The notes beneath the pieces are model-generated. The model made no database searches. It was not told the origin of the DNA and saw nothing but the letters and a program-made list of their open reading frames with translations. A program made the position numbers and the translations under genes. A stretch of 64,000 bases of DNA from an uncultured Flavobacteriales bacterium. GTDB taxonomy: Bacteria; Bacteroidota; Bacteroidia; Flavobacteriales_D; Crocinitomicaceae. The stretch is taken from assembly GCA_903939755.1 (NCBI GenBank), contig CAJAII010000007.1, positions 1-64,000 on the forward strand, read 5' to 3'. Numbering within the stretch: position 1 is the first letter of the stretch; the number at the start of each line of letters is the position of its first letter. Shown here one piece after another: positions 44,076 to 55,060 of this stretch.

Positions 44076-45875
44076 ATGGAAATTAGAAATATTGCAATAA
44101 TTGCGCACGTTGACCACGGTAAGACTACGTTGGTAGACAAAATGATTGAAGCGGGTAATTTTTTAAATGAGAGAGATCGCCCAACGGGTGAATTGATCAT
44201 GGATAATAATGATTTAGAGCGGGAAAGAGGGATTACTATCGTATCTAAAAATGTTTCAGTATCCTATAAAGGAACTAAAATTAATATTATTGACACACCA
44301 GGTCACGCTGATTTTGGTGGTGAGGTCGAGCGCGTTTTAAATATGGCGGATGGTGTTTGTCTTTTAGTTGATGCCTTCGAAGGTCCAATGCCTCAAACGA
44401 GATTTGTGTTAGGAAAGGCTCTTTCAATGGGGTTGAATCCTTTAGTGGTTATCAATAAAGTCGACAAAGATAATTGTACGCCAGAAGAGGTGAACGAGAA
44501 AGTTTTTGATCTTATGTTCGAGTTGGATGCAACGGAAGAACAATTAGATTTTCCTACCATTTATGGTTCTGCTAAAAATGGTTGGATGTCTACGGATTGG
44601 AAAAAACCGACGGACTCAATTGCTCCTTTGCTGGACGAGATTTTAAATTATTTTAAGCCGCCTGTTATTGAAGAAGGAAACACGCAAATGTTATTAACGT
44701 CGTTGGATTATTCCGCTTACGTTGGTAGAATTGCTATCGGAAGATTAAGTCGTGGGGTCATAAAAGAAAATCAAAATGTCATTTTGACAAAACGTGATGG
44801 TGCGCAAGAAAAACATCGTATTAAAGAGGTGTTCGTATTTGATGGTTTGGAAAAAAGAAAAGTTGAATCAGTTACACCGGGTGATATTTGCGCTATAACT
44901 GGCTTAGATGGATTTGAAATTGGAGATGCTGTTTGTGATGCGGAAAATCCGGAAGCATTAGCCACTATCCAATTGGATGAACCGACGATGTCGATGTTAT
45001 TTACGATTAACGACTCCCCATTTTTTGGTAAAGAAGGCAAATTTGTAACTTCAAGACATATTCAAGAGCGTTTACATAAAGAATTAGAGAAAAATTTAGC
45101 ACTGCGTGTTTTAGATACAGATAAAGCTGATCGTTGGATGGTTTATGGTCGTGGGGTATTGCATTTATCGGTTTTAATCGAAACTATGCGTCGTGAGGGG
45201 TATGAATTGCAAGTGGGCCAACCTCAAGTAGTTTTTAAAGAAATTGATGGAAAAAAATGTGAGCCAATTGAAGAATTGACGATCGATTTACCAGAAGAGT
45301 TTGGTGGAACTGCTGTTGAAGCGGTAACTAAACGAAAAGGTGAAATGACGAATATGGCACCAAAAGGTACGCGTATGATCATTCAATTCTTGATTCCTTC
45401 AAGAGGTATTATTGGCCTTAGAAGTTACCTATTAACGCAAACTGGAGGGGAAGCAATTATGACGCATCGATTCTTAGATTACCAACCTTTCAAAGGGGAA
45501 ATTCCTGGTCGCCAAAACGGATCAATGATTTCTTTGGAGCAAGGCATGTCGATTCCTTTTTCTTTAAATAATCTTCAAGAAAGAGGTAAGTTTTTTGTTA
45601 TGCCTAATGAAAACATCTACGAAGGTCAAGTGATTGGAGAAAATTCTAGAGCAGGAGATTTGTGTGTTAATGTGACCAAGACAAAGAAAATGTCTAACAT
45701 GCGTTCTTCAGGAGCAGATGAGAAAGTGCGTTTAGCGCCACCGAAATTATTTAGCTTGGAGGAATGCTTGGAATATATTCAAAGTGATGAATTGGTTGAG
45801 GTTACGCCGAAGTGTCTTCGAATTAGAAAAATATTCTTAAAAGAAACCGATCGTAAACGTTCAGGAAAAGTTTAA
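44076..45875 (+). CDS. typA: Translational GTPase TypA/BipA
   Basis: 599 aa. G domain: AHVDHGKT (10-17), RGITI, DTPGHADFGGEVER, NKVD and the domain II beta barrel. The C-terminal region has the BipA-specific block AVEAVTKRKGEMTNMAPKGTR, RGIIGLRSYLLTQTGGEAIMTHRF and VNVTKTKKMSNMRSSGADEKVRLAPPKLFSLEECLEYI. It assists large-subunit assembly and cold or stress response on the ribosome. Complete and normal length. Its stop overlaps that of the convergent permease by four bases (45872-45875). It lies ten bases downstream of the RNA helicase. Confidence 0.96.
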   Translation: MEIRNIAIIAHVDHGKTTLVDKMIEAGNFLNERDRPTGELIMDNNDLERERGITIVSKNVSVSYKGTKINIIDTPGHADFGGEVERVLNMADGVCLLVDAFEGPMPQTRFVLGKALSMGLNPLVVINKVDKDNCTPEEVNEKVFDLMFELDATEEQLDFPTIYGSAKNGWMSTDWKKPTDSIAPLLDEILNYFKPPVIEEGNTQMLLTSLDYSAYVGRIAIGRLSRGVIKENQNVILTKRDGAQEKHRIKEVFVFDGLEKRKVESVTPGDICAITGLDGFEIGDAVCDAENPEALATIQLDEPTMSMLFTINDSPFFGKEGKFVTSRHIQERLHKELEKNLALRVLDTDKADRWMVYGRGVLHLSVLIETMRREGYELQVGQPQVVFKEIDGKKCEPIEELTIDLPEEFGGTAVEAVTKRKGEMTNMAPKGTRMIIQFLIPSRGIIGLRSYLLTQTGGEAIMTHRFLDYQPFKGEIPGRQNGSMISLEQGMSIPFSLNNLQERGKFFVMPNENIYEGQVIGENSRAGDLCVNVTKTKKMSNMRSSGADEKVRLAPPKLFSLEECLEYIQSDELVEVTPKCLRIRKIFLKETDRKRSGKV

Positions 45876-47551
45876 TCAAATTTTATTGATTTTATCGGAC
45901 TTATTCGGCTAATAATTACGCTTGGAATTAACAGCGCGCCTGCACATACCATAAATGATAAGACGTTGAGCATTAACCAATGCGTGAAAGTTAATTCAAT
46001 GGGAACTTGACTCAAATAATAGACGGACGGATCTAGTTTAATTATTCCAAAGGTCGATTGTAAGTAACAGAGCGCTAATCCGATAACATTTCCAATCAAC
46101 ATGCCTTTTAGAATTAAATGACTGGCTTGAAAAATGAATATTTTTCGTATGCTCCAGTTTGTAGCGCCCATTGCTTTCAATATACCAATAAAGTTTGTCC
46201 TCACGATAATCATCACTAAGAGTGCCGATCCCATGTTGATTATTCCTATGATAATCATTAATGTAATTATAATGCCTACGTTGATATCCAAAAAACTTAA
46301 CCAATTAAATAAATCTTGTTCTTCTTGAAGTATAGATTTAATTTCAACTAATTCACCATTTTTGGTGGGCTTCATTTCGAGTTGGTTTGAAATTATCTTT
46401 TCTATTTTAGCATGATCATCCCAGTTGTTAAGCTGGATTTCGTATCCTGCAATGTATTCTTGCCAGGTTCCTTTTCCATCTTTGATTGTAACGTTTATCG
46501 CACCATTATTTAATAAGATGTCATATTCAGTTCCTGAATCATTTGAAGCGATTTTCGTCAATTCATTTTCGTCATTTAATTGTATTAATGAATTTCGGTC
46601 TTTTTTACGTAATGTGATTGACGATGTGTCAACGGGAATCAATTTGCCCTTTGGTTTATCAAATTGATAGGTAACGACACGCAAAGTGGTATCGGTAAAA
46701 TTAGGTAGGATGGCTTTTCCTTTATATTTATCTGGTCCTTGTCCCCAATCGAAACTTAAGTTTTCCGCGTTTCCAGCGACATCAATTCTAATGATTAGGC
46801 GATTTTGATAAAGTGTATCATCTATTGAAAGGGAAGTATTTACTCCCCAATCATTGAGTTTTTGAATGTGGCGGATATCACAAAAAATCATTTTTTTGTC
46901 ATAATCTTCAAATCCGGTATCAAAAATCCCAACGATTTTAAATTTGCGCATTATAGGTTTTTCTTTCACAAAAAATAGGGAGACTTCTTGATTTAAATGA
47001 AGGTTTAGTAAGCTAGCTATTTTTTTTGATACTAATATTTCATCGATTGGTTTGGCCGTTTTAAGATTTGGAATTCTTCCTTCACGTAAGTTTTTTGAAA
47101 TAAACTCCCAATTATAAGTAGCTTCAACACCTTTCATGACAATTCCTAACACTTCTTGTTTTTCAATTATTGTATCTTTTTTAGAAATTAATCTTAGGGT
47201 GTCAATGTATTTAGAAGATTGTATAAGCCCAGGTTTGTAGGCAACGGCATTGATGTTTTGAATCCCTTTAACTCCAAGTAAATACGAAGCTATTTGATCG
47301 GATGACTTTATTGGTTCACATTCAATTATACTGCTTGAGCCTGCTTTAGTTAATATAATTGGTGCGGAATAACCTGTAACTTTTTGACGTATTTCGTTTT
47401 GAAATCCTGTTACAATAGCTAAGGTTATTAAGTTAACAACAATGGATAGTGAAATACTTATTACTGCAATACGTAAAATTGGTTTAGAAACTTTTATACC
47501 TTGTGCATTAAAAAGTAGTAGACGCTTTGATATGAAAAATTCAAAAGACAA
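45872..47551 (-). CDS. FtsX/LolC-E family ABC transporter permease
   Basis: 559 aa from TTG 47551. N-terminal [12 protein letters not shown]...SKPILRIAVISISLSIVVNLITLAIVTGFQNEIRQKVTGYSAPI, the first helix and fold marker of lipoprotein-release permeases, then a long extracytoplasmic domain (about 60-400). Three helices follow near the C-terminus (DINVGIIITLMIIIGIINMGSALLVMIIVRTNFIGILKAMGATNWSIRKIF). No ATPase gene is adjacent, unlike a LolCDE operon. There is an upstream -7 box at 47571-47578. The 5' end overlaps that of the divergent DUF1343 gene by 20 bases. Confidence 0.85.
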   Translation of the reverse strand: MSFEFFISKRLLLFNAQGIKVSKPILRIAVISISLSIVVNLITLAIVTGFQNEIRQKVTGYSAPIILTKAGSSSIIECEPIKSSDQIASYLLGVKGIQNINAVAYKPGLIQSSKYIDTLRLISKKDTIIEKQEVLGIVMKGVEATYNWEFISKNLREGRIPNLKTAKPIDEILVSKKIASLLNLHLNQEVSLFFVKEKPIMRKFKIVGIFDTGFEDYDKKMIFCDIRHIQKLNDWGVNTSLSIDDTLYQNRLIIRIDVAGNAENLSFDWGQGPDKYKGKAILPNFTDTTLRVVTYQFDKPKGKLIPVDTSSITLRKKDRNSLIQLNDENELTKIASNDSGTEYDILLNNGAINVTIKDGKGTWQEYIAGYEIQLNNWDDHAKIEKIISNQLEMKPTKNGELVEIKSILQEEQDLFNWLSFLDINVGIIITLMIIIGIINMGSALLVMIIVRTNFIGILKAMGATNWSIRKIFIFQASHLILKGMLIGNVIGLALCYLQSTFGIIKLDPSVYYLSQVPIELTFTHWLMLNVLSFMVCAGALLIPSVIISRISPIKSIKFD

Positions 47552-48830
47552 TAGGAAATATTTTAGGATTCAAAAATACGCAAAGCAATTATGCCTTGAA
47601 ACTATTTTATTGATTTTACTTTGTTCTTGTAATTTAGAAGCTGGTGTAGCCTATTCAAATAACGGGTCAATTGTTATTGAGGAAGATTCCATTCCATTGG
47701 TTAATAGTAATGATCCTTCACCAATTTTTACAAAACCTCCTCAATTAGGTATTGATCGTTTGCATCTTTTTGTTGATTCCCTTAAAAATAAAAGAATTGC
47801 CGTTGTTGGTAATCAAACTTCTGTTGTCAATGGTATTCATTTAGTGGACACGATGCTATCCTTGCATTTAAATGTGGTAAAAGTATTTTCCCCAGAACAT
47901 GGTTTTCGTGGGGATTTAGATGCAGGAGAGAAGGTTAATAGCTCGATCGATAAAAAAACCGGTATCCCCTTAGTTTCTCTATATGGAAGTAATAAAAAAC
48001 CTTCAGCCGATGATTTAAAAGATATTGATCTTGTTATATTTGATATTCAAGATGTTGGTGTTCGTTTTTATACTTTTCTATCTACTTTGCATTATGTAAT
48101 GGAGGCTTGTGCTGAAAATAATAAGCAATTAGTAGTGCTTGATCGACCAAATCCCAATGCACATTATATTGATGGCCCTATACTAGAACCTGCTTTCACC
48201 TCATTTGTGGGTATGCATCCTGTTCCTATCGTTTATGGAATGACAATCGGAGAATATGCTTTGATGATAAATGGAGAAGGTTGGCTAGCTAATAAGCGTA
48301 AATGTAATATGTGGATTATTCCTTGTAAGAATTTTACGCATAAAACGAAGTATGTGTTGCCTGTTGCACCGTCACCTAATTTAAAATCAGAACTTGCCAT
48401 TTCATTATACCCTAGTTTGTGTCTATTTGAAGCGACAACGGTAAGTGTTGGAAGGGGAACGGATCAACCTTTCGAAATATATGGGCATCCTAAATTTCCT
48501 GTTTCTGATTTTTCATTTACACCAACATCACAAGTGGGGGCAAAAAACCCTCCTCAAATTAATAATAAGTGCAATGGCTATCGGTTAGATTCCTATTTAA
48601 CGAAACGTAGTTATGAAATTAATTTAAACTACCTAACGAATGCTAGGGATTTATTGGGGGATTCGAGTGTCTTTATTGATCAAAATTCATTTTTTAACCG
48701 CTTGGCTGGCACTGCTACCTTGAAGGAACAATTAGATAAAGGATGGTCAGCTAAGGAAATTCGAGAGACTTGGGAGCCTGGTTTAGAACGTTTTAAAGTA
48801 ATTAGGAAAAAATATTTACTCTATAATTAA
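47532..48830 (+). CDS. DUF1343 lipoprotein, NamZ-like exo-beta-N-acetylmuramidase
   Basis: 432 aa from ATG 47532. An N-terminal extension and hydrophobic stretch ([12 protein letters not shown]) forms a lipobox, so the protein is probably a lipoprotein. The domain has [78 protein letters not shown] and [21 protein letters not shown], the DUF1343 pattern. A member from Bacillus (NamZ) removes N-acetylmuramic acid residues from cell-wall fragments, so wall turnover is likely here. The 5' end overlaps that of the divergent permease gene by 20 bases. The 3' end overlaps purE by four. Confidence 0.87.
   Translation: MKNSKDNRKYFRIQKYAKQLCLETILLILLCSCNLEAGVAYSNNGSIVIEEDSIPLVNSNDPSPIFTKPPQLGIDRLHLFVDSLKNKRIAVVGNQTSVVNGIHLVDTMLSLHLNVVKVFSPEHGFRGDLDAGEKVNSSIDKKTGIPLVSLYGSNKKPSADDLKDIDLVIFDIQDVGVRFYTFLSTLHYVMEACAENNKQLVVLDRPNPNAHYIDGPILEPAFTSFVGMHPVPIVYGMTIGEYALMINGEGWLANKRKCNMWIIPCKNFTHKTKYVLPVAPSPNLKSELAISLYPSLCLFEATTVSVGRGTDQPFEIYGHPKFPVSDFSFTPTSQVGAKNPPQINNKCNGYRLDSYLTKRSYEINLNYLTNARDLLGDSSVFIDQNSFFNRLAGTATLKEQLDKGWSAKEIRETWEPGLERFKVIRKKYLLYN
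47571..47578 (-). promoter_or_regulatory. Putative -7 box TATTTTTG for the LolC/E-like permease
   Basis: Perfect TAnnTTTG on the minus strand, 19 bases before the TTG at 47551. It lies inside the divergent DUF1343 reading frame. Confidence 0.4.
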
Positions 48831-49309
48831 TGGAGTTCTGATTGACTTTTTTCAACATCCTCCCTCATTTTGTTTGCATATTTTTCTAAGGAAAGTTGAA
48901 TATTGCTGTCAGAAACACTTAAAATTCTAGCAGCTAGAATTCCAGCATTTTTACTAGCATTTAATGCTACGGTGGCAACAGGAATGCCATTAGGCATTTG
49001 AAGGATACTTAAGATGCTATCCCAGCCATCAATTGAATTGCTCGATTTTATGGGGACACCAATAACTGGTAAAGTCGTTAATGAGGCAACCATACCTGGT
49101 AAATGTGCTGCACCTCCAGCTCCAGCAATGATAACTTTATATCCTTTTGAAACAGCATTTTTCGCGAAGTCAACCATCTTTTCTGGGGTCCTGTGTGCAG
49201 AAACGACTTCTACATCAGCACCAATTCCCAACTCTTCTAATATTTCTTTTGCTGCTTTCATCGTTGGATAGTCCGAGGAACTACCCATTATTATCGCTAT
49301 TTGAATCAT
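48827..49309 (-). CDS. purE: N5-carboxyaminoimidazole ribonucleotide mutase PurE
   Basis: 160 aa. Class I Pur[14 protein letters not shown] (phosphate loop), [12 protein letters not shown] (catalytic His), [48 protein letters not shown]. It converts N5-CAIR to CAIR in purine synthesis. All key residues are present. No purK is adjacent. The gene overlaps the upstream tatA-like gene by 29 bases, so translation is probably coupled, and its 3' end overlaps the DUF1343 gene by four. Confidence 0.95.
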   Translation of the reverse strand: MIQIAIIMGSSSDYPTMKAAKEILEELGIGADVEVVSAHRTPEKMVDFAKNAVSKGYKVIIAGAGGAAHLPGMVASLTTLPVIGVPIKSSNSIDGWDSILSILQMPNGIPVATVALNASKNAGILAARILSVSDSNIQLSLEKYANKMREDVEKSQSELH

Positions 49310-49724
49310 TATTATTACTATTAACTTCGTTACTATTTGTAATGGTATTTTCTTTATTCTCTAGTAATTCTGATTTTTCTTTTATTTCCTCAACTGCTTG
49401 AATTGGTTCTTTATTTCCGGTATTGCTTTCATAATGAATGGTGTTTTCAATTTCTGAATAAATTTGATCCATGGGTGCCAGCAGTTCTTCTTGTTTTTCC
49501 GTTAAGATATTTTTAATATTAATATCTGTTGTAATGTCGGAAACTGAATTCTTTATTTCATGCTGAATTTCTGCTGTTGCATTTCTAATTTGATATAACC
49601 CTTTACCGAGAGTTTTAGCAATGCTGGGTATGCTTTTAGAACCAAAAAATATCAAAATAAAAAGTAAAATAACTATTATCTCAGAACCTGAAATGTCATT
49701 TAAAAATAAGGGGATGTGTATCAT
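49281..49724 (-). CDS. tatA: Twin-arginine translocase TatA/TatE-like protein
   Basis: 147 aa. An N-terminal membrane helix ([40 protein letters not shown]) carries the GS-x-x-x hinge and the amphipathic helix of TatA-type subunits. A long charged, asparagine-rich tail follows ([17 protein letters not shown] at the end). It lacks the usual FGxxKLP motif but keeps [16 protein letters not shown]. TatA subunits form the pore for folded proteins in the Tat pathway. No tatC is next to it. A promoter-like box lies at 49741-49748 and purE overlaps the 3' end by 29 bases. Confidence 0.85.
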   Translation of the reverse strand: MIHIPLFLNDISGSEIIVILLFILIFFGSKSIPSIAKTLGKGLYQIRNATAEIQHEIKNSVSDITTDINIKNILTEKQEELLAPMDQIYSEIENTIHYESNTGNKEPIQAVEEIKEKSELLENKENTITNSNEVNSNNNDSNSDNNG

Positions 49725-49740
49725 TTTTAATTACTTAAAA

Positions 49741-49748
49741 CAAAGGTA
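49741..49748 (-). promoter_or_regulatory. Putative -7 box TACCTTTG for tatA-purE
   Basis: Perfect TAnnTTTG on the minus strand, 16 bases before the ATG at 49724. Confidence 0.5.
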
Positions 49749-49835
49749 CAATTTTATATGGTTTTTATTTTTTATATACCTAAGGAAATAACAATAATCC
49801 TTTTTTTTTTAACAGCTAAAATGTCTGCAACTACA

Positions 49836-52800
49836 TTAGCGAATTAAATGGAAGAAACCGTAATAGGTTGGACTTGAATTCTCAGTAAAAATAATTGTGT
49901 AAACACCTTCCACTAGTGGTTTTCCGCCAAGATCTTCGCCCTTCCAATTGTTTTGATAGTTATCGGATTCAAAGACTAAATCTCCCCATCTATTTAATAT
50001 CAGAAGCTTTGAATTTGGTTTAAGACCATCAATCGTGAAAAAATCATTTGAGCCATCGCTATTTGGTGTAAAAACATTCGGAACGGTGAATTCGTCGTAG
50101 ACAACAATATTTTGTGTAATTGTATCTGCACAACCTTGGTTGTTACTCACTATTAATTGAACTGGATACGTTCCTTCTAAAGAAAAGGAATAGGGGATAG
50201 GTGAGTTGTTAAATGGCTGTCCACTGATTAACCAGTTTTCAATGGTCCAATTTCCTGACGATGTATTTGTAAAGGTGATTACTTCATTTAAGTCTGGGTC
50301 TATTGGTGTAAAGGAAAAATTGGCAATTGGGTAGGTAGGGGGCGTTAAAATAATATTGGAAAGTGTATCCGAGCAATTGGAAGTTAAATCCAATACGACG
50401 AGGGTATAATTGCCAGCTGATAAATTGGAAATATCCAAGGTGTTTTGATTGGTATTACTCCATGTGTATGAGAAATTACCTGTGCCGTTGCTAACCTGAA
50501 TTCCACTTATACTTCCTAATTGTAGACAAGTCGGTTGAATCAAATTGAGTAATGTAGCATCAATTAATGGGGCTGTGTATCCTGTAATATTGAGCGATAT
50601 ACTATCCGAACAATTATTTTGATTGGTAACAATTAAAACATAAGTCCCCTCAATAAGATTTGGGTTGTCTAAAGTGGTAGTTCCATTTGACCAAAGGTAA
50701 GTGTTTGCAGTACCGCTTACGCTCAATCCACTAATTCCACCAAGCGTTCCGTCACATTGTACCATAGCTAAATTCAGTCCATTTGTACCGATCGAAGGGC
50801 CGCCATTTGTAGAAATAAGCAAGGGACCAAGGCTATCCGAACAGCCAAATACATCGGTCACATACAAGGTATAAGTTCCTCCTGATAAATTAACGATGTC
50901 CAAGCTTGCTTGAGCGGTGTTATTCCAAGTAATTACATAAGGAAGGGTTCCTCCGCTTACTGTAATTCCAGTTATTGAACCGTTATTTTGATTGCAATCA
51001 TCTGGTGTTAATACGGCGGTATTGGCAATGGTCGGTGGACTTGTATTATTAACAGTAACTGGCCCAAATTGTGCGGAACAGCCATTTGTATCTGTCACAG
51101 TAAGCGTATAGTTTCCTGCTGATAGATTTGTTAGATTATTGGTGGTAATTCCTGAAGGATTCCATGCGTAGTTAAGACCAACACCATTTGCTGTAAGGCC
51201 TGAGATGGAACCATTACCCTGAAAACAATTTTCGTCTGTTACTTGTAATTGAGTTCCGTTTATCGTTGGTCCACTAATAAAAGGAACGGTGAATGGCCCA
51301 GCTGTTGCTACACAACCATTTCCATCGGTAACGGTTAATGTGTAATTTCCGGCTACTAAATTACTAGGATTGATGGAAGAGCTCGCTGTTCCTGTCCAAC
51401 TATAACTTAAATTGGTCCCTTGTGCAGTTAACCCGTTGATACTACCAAATGTTCCATTACAAGACTGGGAAATTATGCTAATTCCTACTGCATTGACTAT
51501 TGGTCCTGCAGTTCCCAAAATTGTGTATGCGGTACTTGAACTAGCGCAGCCAAGTGCATCTGTTACGGTAAGTGTATAAAGCCCTGGAATAAGATTAGAA
51601 ATCGATGCAGTTGGTGAAATAACGCCATTCCATGAATAAACATAGGGTTGTGTCCCACCTGTAGCGCCCAGCCCTGAAATTGAGCCAGCACTTATGCAAG
51701 TTGAATTCGTTACAATTGCCACTCCGTTAATCGTTGGAGGTGTACTTACAAATACTGTTACGGGCTTTCTAAAACTTCCTGGACAAATTCCAATCCAGTA
51801 AGTGGTAGTGGCATTAACAACTGGTGTTGTATATGAATTTCCTGTCGCAACTACCGTATTTCCAAATGCGCTTGTATACCACGTTAATAATCCGGGAGGA
51901 GGATTGCCGATTGTTGAAGCTGTTAATGTTACGGATCCACCCGCACAAATGGTATCATTTGCAGCAATGATGTCAAAAAAGGACGAATTGGTGGTAGTCG
52001 TTCCAGCGCCCCCTGCAGTTGCACCATTAGGAGGAAAATTAGTTACATGTGCAGAGTTTGTGGTACCATTCGTTCCACCTATGACACTTTGAGTAGCTGT
52101 TCCAGCTGTAATGGAAATAAGTCCACCACCACCACCACCACCGGGGCCATCTGCCTCCATTGTTGGATTAGAAGCAAATAAACCAACCGATAACACTTGT
52201 GTGCCGCCAGCGCCCCCTTTGCTATCAAGCATTAAAGAAGGAGGTAGCGTTCCAGCATTTGAAATATAAATGGTTCCGCCGCCACCTGCGCCACCTGCTG
52301 CATCGTTACCGTATTTTATAGCAGAGGTTTGCGGTGCAGTTAATCCAGCGAAATTGGCATTTTGACCAGCTGCCCCACTTGCTTCAATTGTTCCCGGTCC
52401 ACTTACGGTACCATATACTTTTATAAAAGCGATTCCCCCACCGCGACCACCGTTTCCACCTTGACTATTGTTTTGGTCGCCTGCCCCACCGCCACCGCCA
52501 GCAAAGATGCGTGTTGCGTCTAATGCTAAAGGATGTCCACCTAATCCACCTTCTTTTCTACGATAATCTCCTCCCCAAGCTGTATTGTTTGGCCCAATAG
52601 TCAATTCATTTTGATCAATGGTGGATCCGGAATAACCGCCTCTTCCTCCGCCTGAACTAAACGATCCGCCGAATCCTGCGCCCTCGAGATTCCAAGCGGT
52701 ATTATAAATTGGATTTGGCACTCCTTTTCCGGTATACGTACCAGTTGCCACATTAGAGCCACCTCCACCACCAGCGTTGTGATTTCCTCCGCCTCCTCCG

Positions 52801-53642
52801 CCATTAGCGGGAGCAGATTTACAATACCTGGAGTATATAGCATCGTATTCTACATAGAATCCGGCAATTCCTTCTCCTTTTTCAGCGCCTTGGGTTGAAA
52901 CATGCGAAGCGCAAAAACCAATATTGTTAACACTTCCTGGAGGAGCTCCCAAGGTAAAATCTTCCGTTTGTCCACCGCGGAATCCAGCGCCCGTGGCAGA
53001 TATTTTACTTGCTGTATTAAATACAAGGTTTCCATTAATTTCCAACGCGACGATTCCACCTGAATTACCGTTCCACAAAGACGGAACAATCGAAGCATTC
53101 GCATTTAATGTCAGGTTGGCATACCTGGGAATGCGAACTATTTGTACATGTCCGCTGGCCGTGTACGAATTCACCAAAGGACACATCAGATTAATAGTAT
53201 TTGCACCTGAAACTGATTTTACTTCTGCTAATTCAAATTTTCCTGCATTATTATATGCGGCAATCTCCCCCCATAAATTTTGGTATTGATTCCAATCATT
53301 TAAATGACCAATAGGTGTGGTATATGGCCCCCAAAACATTCCATTGGAAGTCACGTATTCGTTGGCTGCATAAGTATCTACATTCATAGTAGCACCTTGC
53401 ATTTGTATAATTAGTAGTAAATCCCCGGGAGCTAAATTTAAGGTGAAGAATCCTCCGTTTAATGTATTGTTGAATGCTGAAACGACAGATTGTCCTGCAG
53501 TTGCATTTGAAAGTAAATATGAATAGCTGTTTAGCGTGGTATTTGAAGCATTAACGGTATAGTTTCCATCCTTTGCACGTTGTGAATGAGCATTATAGCT
53601 AGATAAAAATAATATTAATGTGGATATTACTATATATTTCAT
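49836..53642 (-). CDS. Giant secreted SprB-repeat protein with T9SS type B C-terminal domain
   Basis: 1268 aa from ATG 53642. Signal peptide ([20 protein letters not shown]), then a beta-helix-like region and a very glycine-rich region (about 260-520; GGGGGG stretches with Asn and Ser). After an Ig-like CHU domain ([15 protein letters not shown]), six SprB-type repeats of about 80 residues follow, each with [13 protein letters not shown] and a GC, then a PKD-like domain. The last about 75 residues ([37 protein letters not shown]) are the gliding-motility-associated type B domain. Likely a surface adhesin or motility-related protein. No catalytic motif is seen. Confidence 0.88.
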   Translation of the reverse strand: MKYIVISTLILFLSSYNAHSQRAKDGNYTVNASNTTLNSYSYLLSNATAGQSVVSAFNNTLNGGFFTLNLAPGDLLLIIQMQGATMNVDTYAANEYVTSNGMFWGPYTTPIGHLNDWNQYQNLWGEIAAYNNAGKFELAEVKSVSGANTINLMCPLVNSYTASGHVQIVRIPRYANLTLNANASIVPSLWNGNSGGIVALEINGNLVFNTASKISATGAGFRGGQTEDFTLGAPPGSVNNIGFCASHVSTQGAEKGEGIAGFYVEYDAIYSRYCKSAPANGGGGGGNHNAGGGGGSNVATGTYTGKGVPNPIYNTAWNLEGAGFGGSFSSGGGRGGYSGSTIDQNELTIGPNNTAWGGDYRRKEGGLGGHPLALDATRIFAGGGGGAGDQNNSQGGNGGRGGGIAFIKVYGTVSGPGTIEASGAAGQNANFAGLTAPQTSAIKYGNDAAGGAGGGGTIYISNAGTLPPSLMLDSKGGAGGTQVLSVGLFASNPTMEADGPGGGGGGGLISITAGTATQSVIGGTNGTTNSAHVTNFPPNGATAGGAGTTTTNSSFFDIIAANDTICAGGSVTLTASTIGNPPPGLLTWYTSAFGNTVVATGNSYTTPVVNATTTYWIGICPGSFRKPVTVFVSTPPTINGVAIVTNSTCISAGSISGLGATGGTQPYVYSWNGVISPTASISNLIPGLYTLTVTDALGCASSSTAYTILGTAGPIVNAVGISIISQSCNGTFGSINGLTAQGTNLSYSWTGTASSSINPSNLVAGNYTLTVTDGNGCVATAGPFTVPFISGPTINGTQLQVTDENCFQGNGSISGLTANGVGLNYAWNPSGITTNNLTNLSAGNYTLTVTDTNGCSAQFGPVTVNNTSPPTIANTAVLTPDDCNQNNGSITGITVSGGTLPYVITWNNTAQASLDIVNLSGGTYTLYVTDVFGCSDSLGPLLISTNGGPSIGTNGLNLAMVQCDGTLGGISGLSVSGTANTYLWSNGTTTLDNPNLIEGTYVLIVTNQNNCSDSISLNITGYTAPLIDATLLNLIQPTCLQLGSISGIQVSNGTGNFSYTWSNTNQNTLDISNLSAGNYTLVVLDLTSNCSDTLSNIILTPPTYPIANFSFTPIDPDLNEVITFTNTSSGNWTIENWLISGQPFNNSPIPYSFSLEGTYPVQLIVSNNQGCADTITQNIVVYDEFTVPNVFTPNSDGSNDFFTIDGLKPNSKLLILNRWGDLVFESDNYQNNWKGEDLGGKPLVEGVYTIIFTENSSPTYYGFFHLIR

Positions 53643-53668
53643 GTATGAATTTGAGTTTTTAGGACGTA

Positions 53669-53676
53669 TAAAGATA
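53669..53676 (-). promoter_or_regulatory. Putative -7 box TATCTTTA for the SprB-repeat protein
   Basis: Minus strand TATCTTTA, 26 bases before ATG 53642. An alternative reading TTGACA-N17-TACGTC overlaps it. Confidence 0.35.
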
Positions 53677-53723
53677 GTCATTCGTTGTCAATCGATTAAA
53701 TAAAAATGGTGTATCTAATAAAA

Positions 53724-54500
53724 TCATTTACTTAACCCATTTTGGCATCTCGCCATTCCGATCATGATTTTTTGATCGAGCATATCTTTTGCTTTTTCTA
53801 CAATTTCTTTTCGGTTAGGCCGTGCATGTTCCAAATGAAATTGAATGGCTTTAAAGCGCATGGAATAAGGTAGTATTCCTAATTTAACGGCTCTCCATTC
53901 GATATCGACATCTTCTCCGTAACCGGGATTTTGATAGTCTTCATCAAAGCCATTTAAGGCGATTAAATCCAATTTGTGCCACCCCATGTTACAGCCTAGA
54001 AGCTTTGGTTTTGATAATAAGGATTGAGGAAAACAAGGTGCGTATAGTAGCTCCTCAATACGTTTTGTTTTATTTTTTATGAAATGGAATAAATTGGCTT
54101 TTTGTATGCTATTACTTCGTAGTAAGCTCGCTGTTTTGCTATCTACATCCAAACGGCGGCCAGCACAACATCTTCCTTTGACGATACATCGTTCATAATT
54201 CCGAATGAAATGCTTGTGCAACATGCAATCGCCATCTATAAATACGATTTTATCGAAACTTGTTTGTTGAATCGATTTGTTTAATATTTCATTTTTCCGA
54301 AATCCCAGGTCTTCTTGTTGAACCACTTTTATTTGTAAGGCAGATTGGTATTTTTGAATTAGGGAATGAATGGTAACATCATTGCTATCATGTGCGATAA
54401 TAATTTCGAAATTTTTATGACTTTGAAGCACCAATGAATTTAACACGCATTGTAAAGCTGGGTAATCGTTATAAACTGAAATAATTAAAGAAAGTTCCAT
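53724..54500 (-). CDS. Glycosyltransferase family 2 with galactosyltransferase-like C-terminal domain
   Basis: 258 aa from ATG 54500 (MELSLIISVYNDYPAL). GT-A core: LSLIISVYND, QSHKNFEIIIAHDSND, FDKIVFIDGDCM (DGD in the DxD place), KLLGCNMGWHKLDLIALNGFDEDYQNPGYGEDVDIEWRAVKLG. The ED and W residues of that last block place it with the Glyco_transf_7C/chondroitin-polymerase-like group. It starts seven bases after the YkgJ gene, so both are probably co-transcribed. It is outside the main polysaccharide block, so its acceptor may be different. Confidence 0.86.
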   Translation of the reverse strand: MELSLIISVYNDYPALQCVLNSLVLQSHKNFEIIIAHDSNDVTIHSLIQKYQSALQIKVVQQEDLGFRKNEILNKSIQQTSFDKIVFIDGDCMLHKHFIRNYERCIVKGRCCAGRRLDVDSKTASLLRSNSIQKANLFHFIKNKTKRIEELLYAPCFPQSLLSKPKLLGCNMGWHKLDLIALNGFDEDYQNPGYGEDVDIEWRAVKLGILPYSMRFKAIQFHLEHARPNRKEIVEKAKDMLDQKIMIGMARCQNGLSK

Positions 54501-54507
54501 ATTGATA

Positions 54508-54990
54508 TTACTTAACCGAACAAAGTTTTTCGACAATTGCTGCAACTGCCGGACAAATTTGCGTATTAGCCGCTGTTAATTCTAATATTTGATACATGTT
54601 TTTTCGATTGGTGTGTGGATATTCTCTACAAGCTAAGGGCCTATATTCATATATGCTACACGTATTATCCGCTTCAAGAAAGGCACAAGGCGATGTTTTT
54701 AAAACTAAGTCGCTATCCTCATCCATTCTTAAATAGTTGTCTATAAATTGACTTTCTTTTAACCTCAAGTGTTTGGCAATTCTTTTCACATCAGTGTCTC
54801 GAAAAATAGGACTGGTCGTTTTACAACAATTAGCACAATTAAGGCAATCTCTATTCTTAAATTCAGCTTCATGCGCAACTCTAAAAACATCATCCAGGCG
54901 TTTGACACTTTTTAATTTTAGGGTCGCTTTTTTAATCGCCTGTTTATCTTTTATTGCTTTTTCCAGCAAAAGTTGATCATCTAATTTCAT
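54508..54990 (-). CDS. YkgJ-family cysteine-cluster protein
   Basis: 160 aa from ATG 54990; a TTG three codons upstream is possible but less likely. The family pattern is CLNCANCC (about 49-56), a further Cys in SPCAF, then CSIYEYRPLACREYP. The cysteines suggest zinc or iron-sulfur binding. The YkgJ family includes zinc/iron-chelating proteins of unknown role and is common next to unrelated genes. Followed by a GT2 gene after seven bases, with which it may form an operon. It is divergent from the flavoprotein gene at 55061. Confidence 0.85.
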   Translation of the reverse strand: MKLDDQLLLEKAIKDKQAIKKATLKLKSVKRLDDVFRVAHEAEFKNRDCLNCANCCKTTSPIFRDTDVKRIAKHLRLKESQFIDNYLRMDEDSDLVLKTSPCAFLEADNTCSIYEYRPLACREYPHTNRKNMYQILELTAANTQICPAVAAIVEKLCSVK

Positions 54991-55060
54991 TGGTACCAAT
55001 TCAAAAAATCAATTTAAAATCCTATAACAATCATTATATTTACGCGAATTTAGTGAAAGA

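Noticed and set aside
49787-49811. AAGGA...TCCTT followed by a long T-run
   Set aside because: Only a five-base stem, and it lies on the plus strand where no gene ends; the T-run alone is not evidence.
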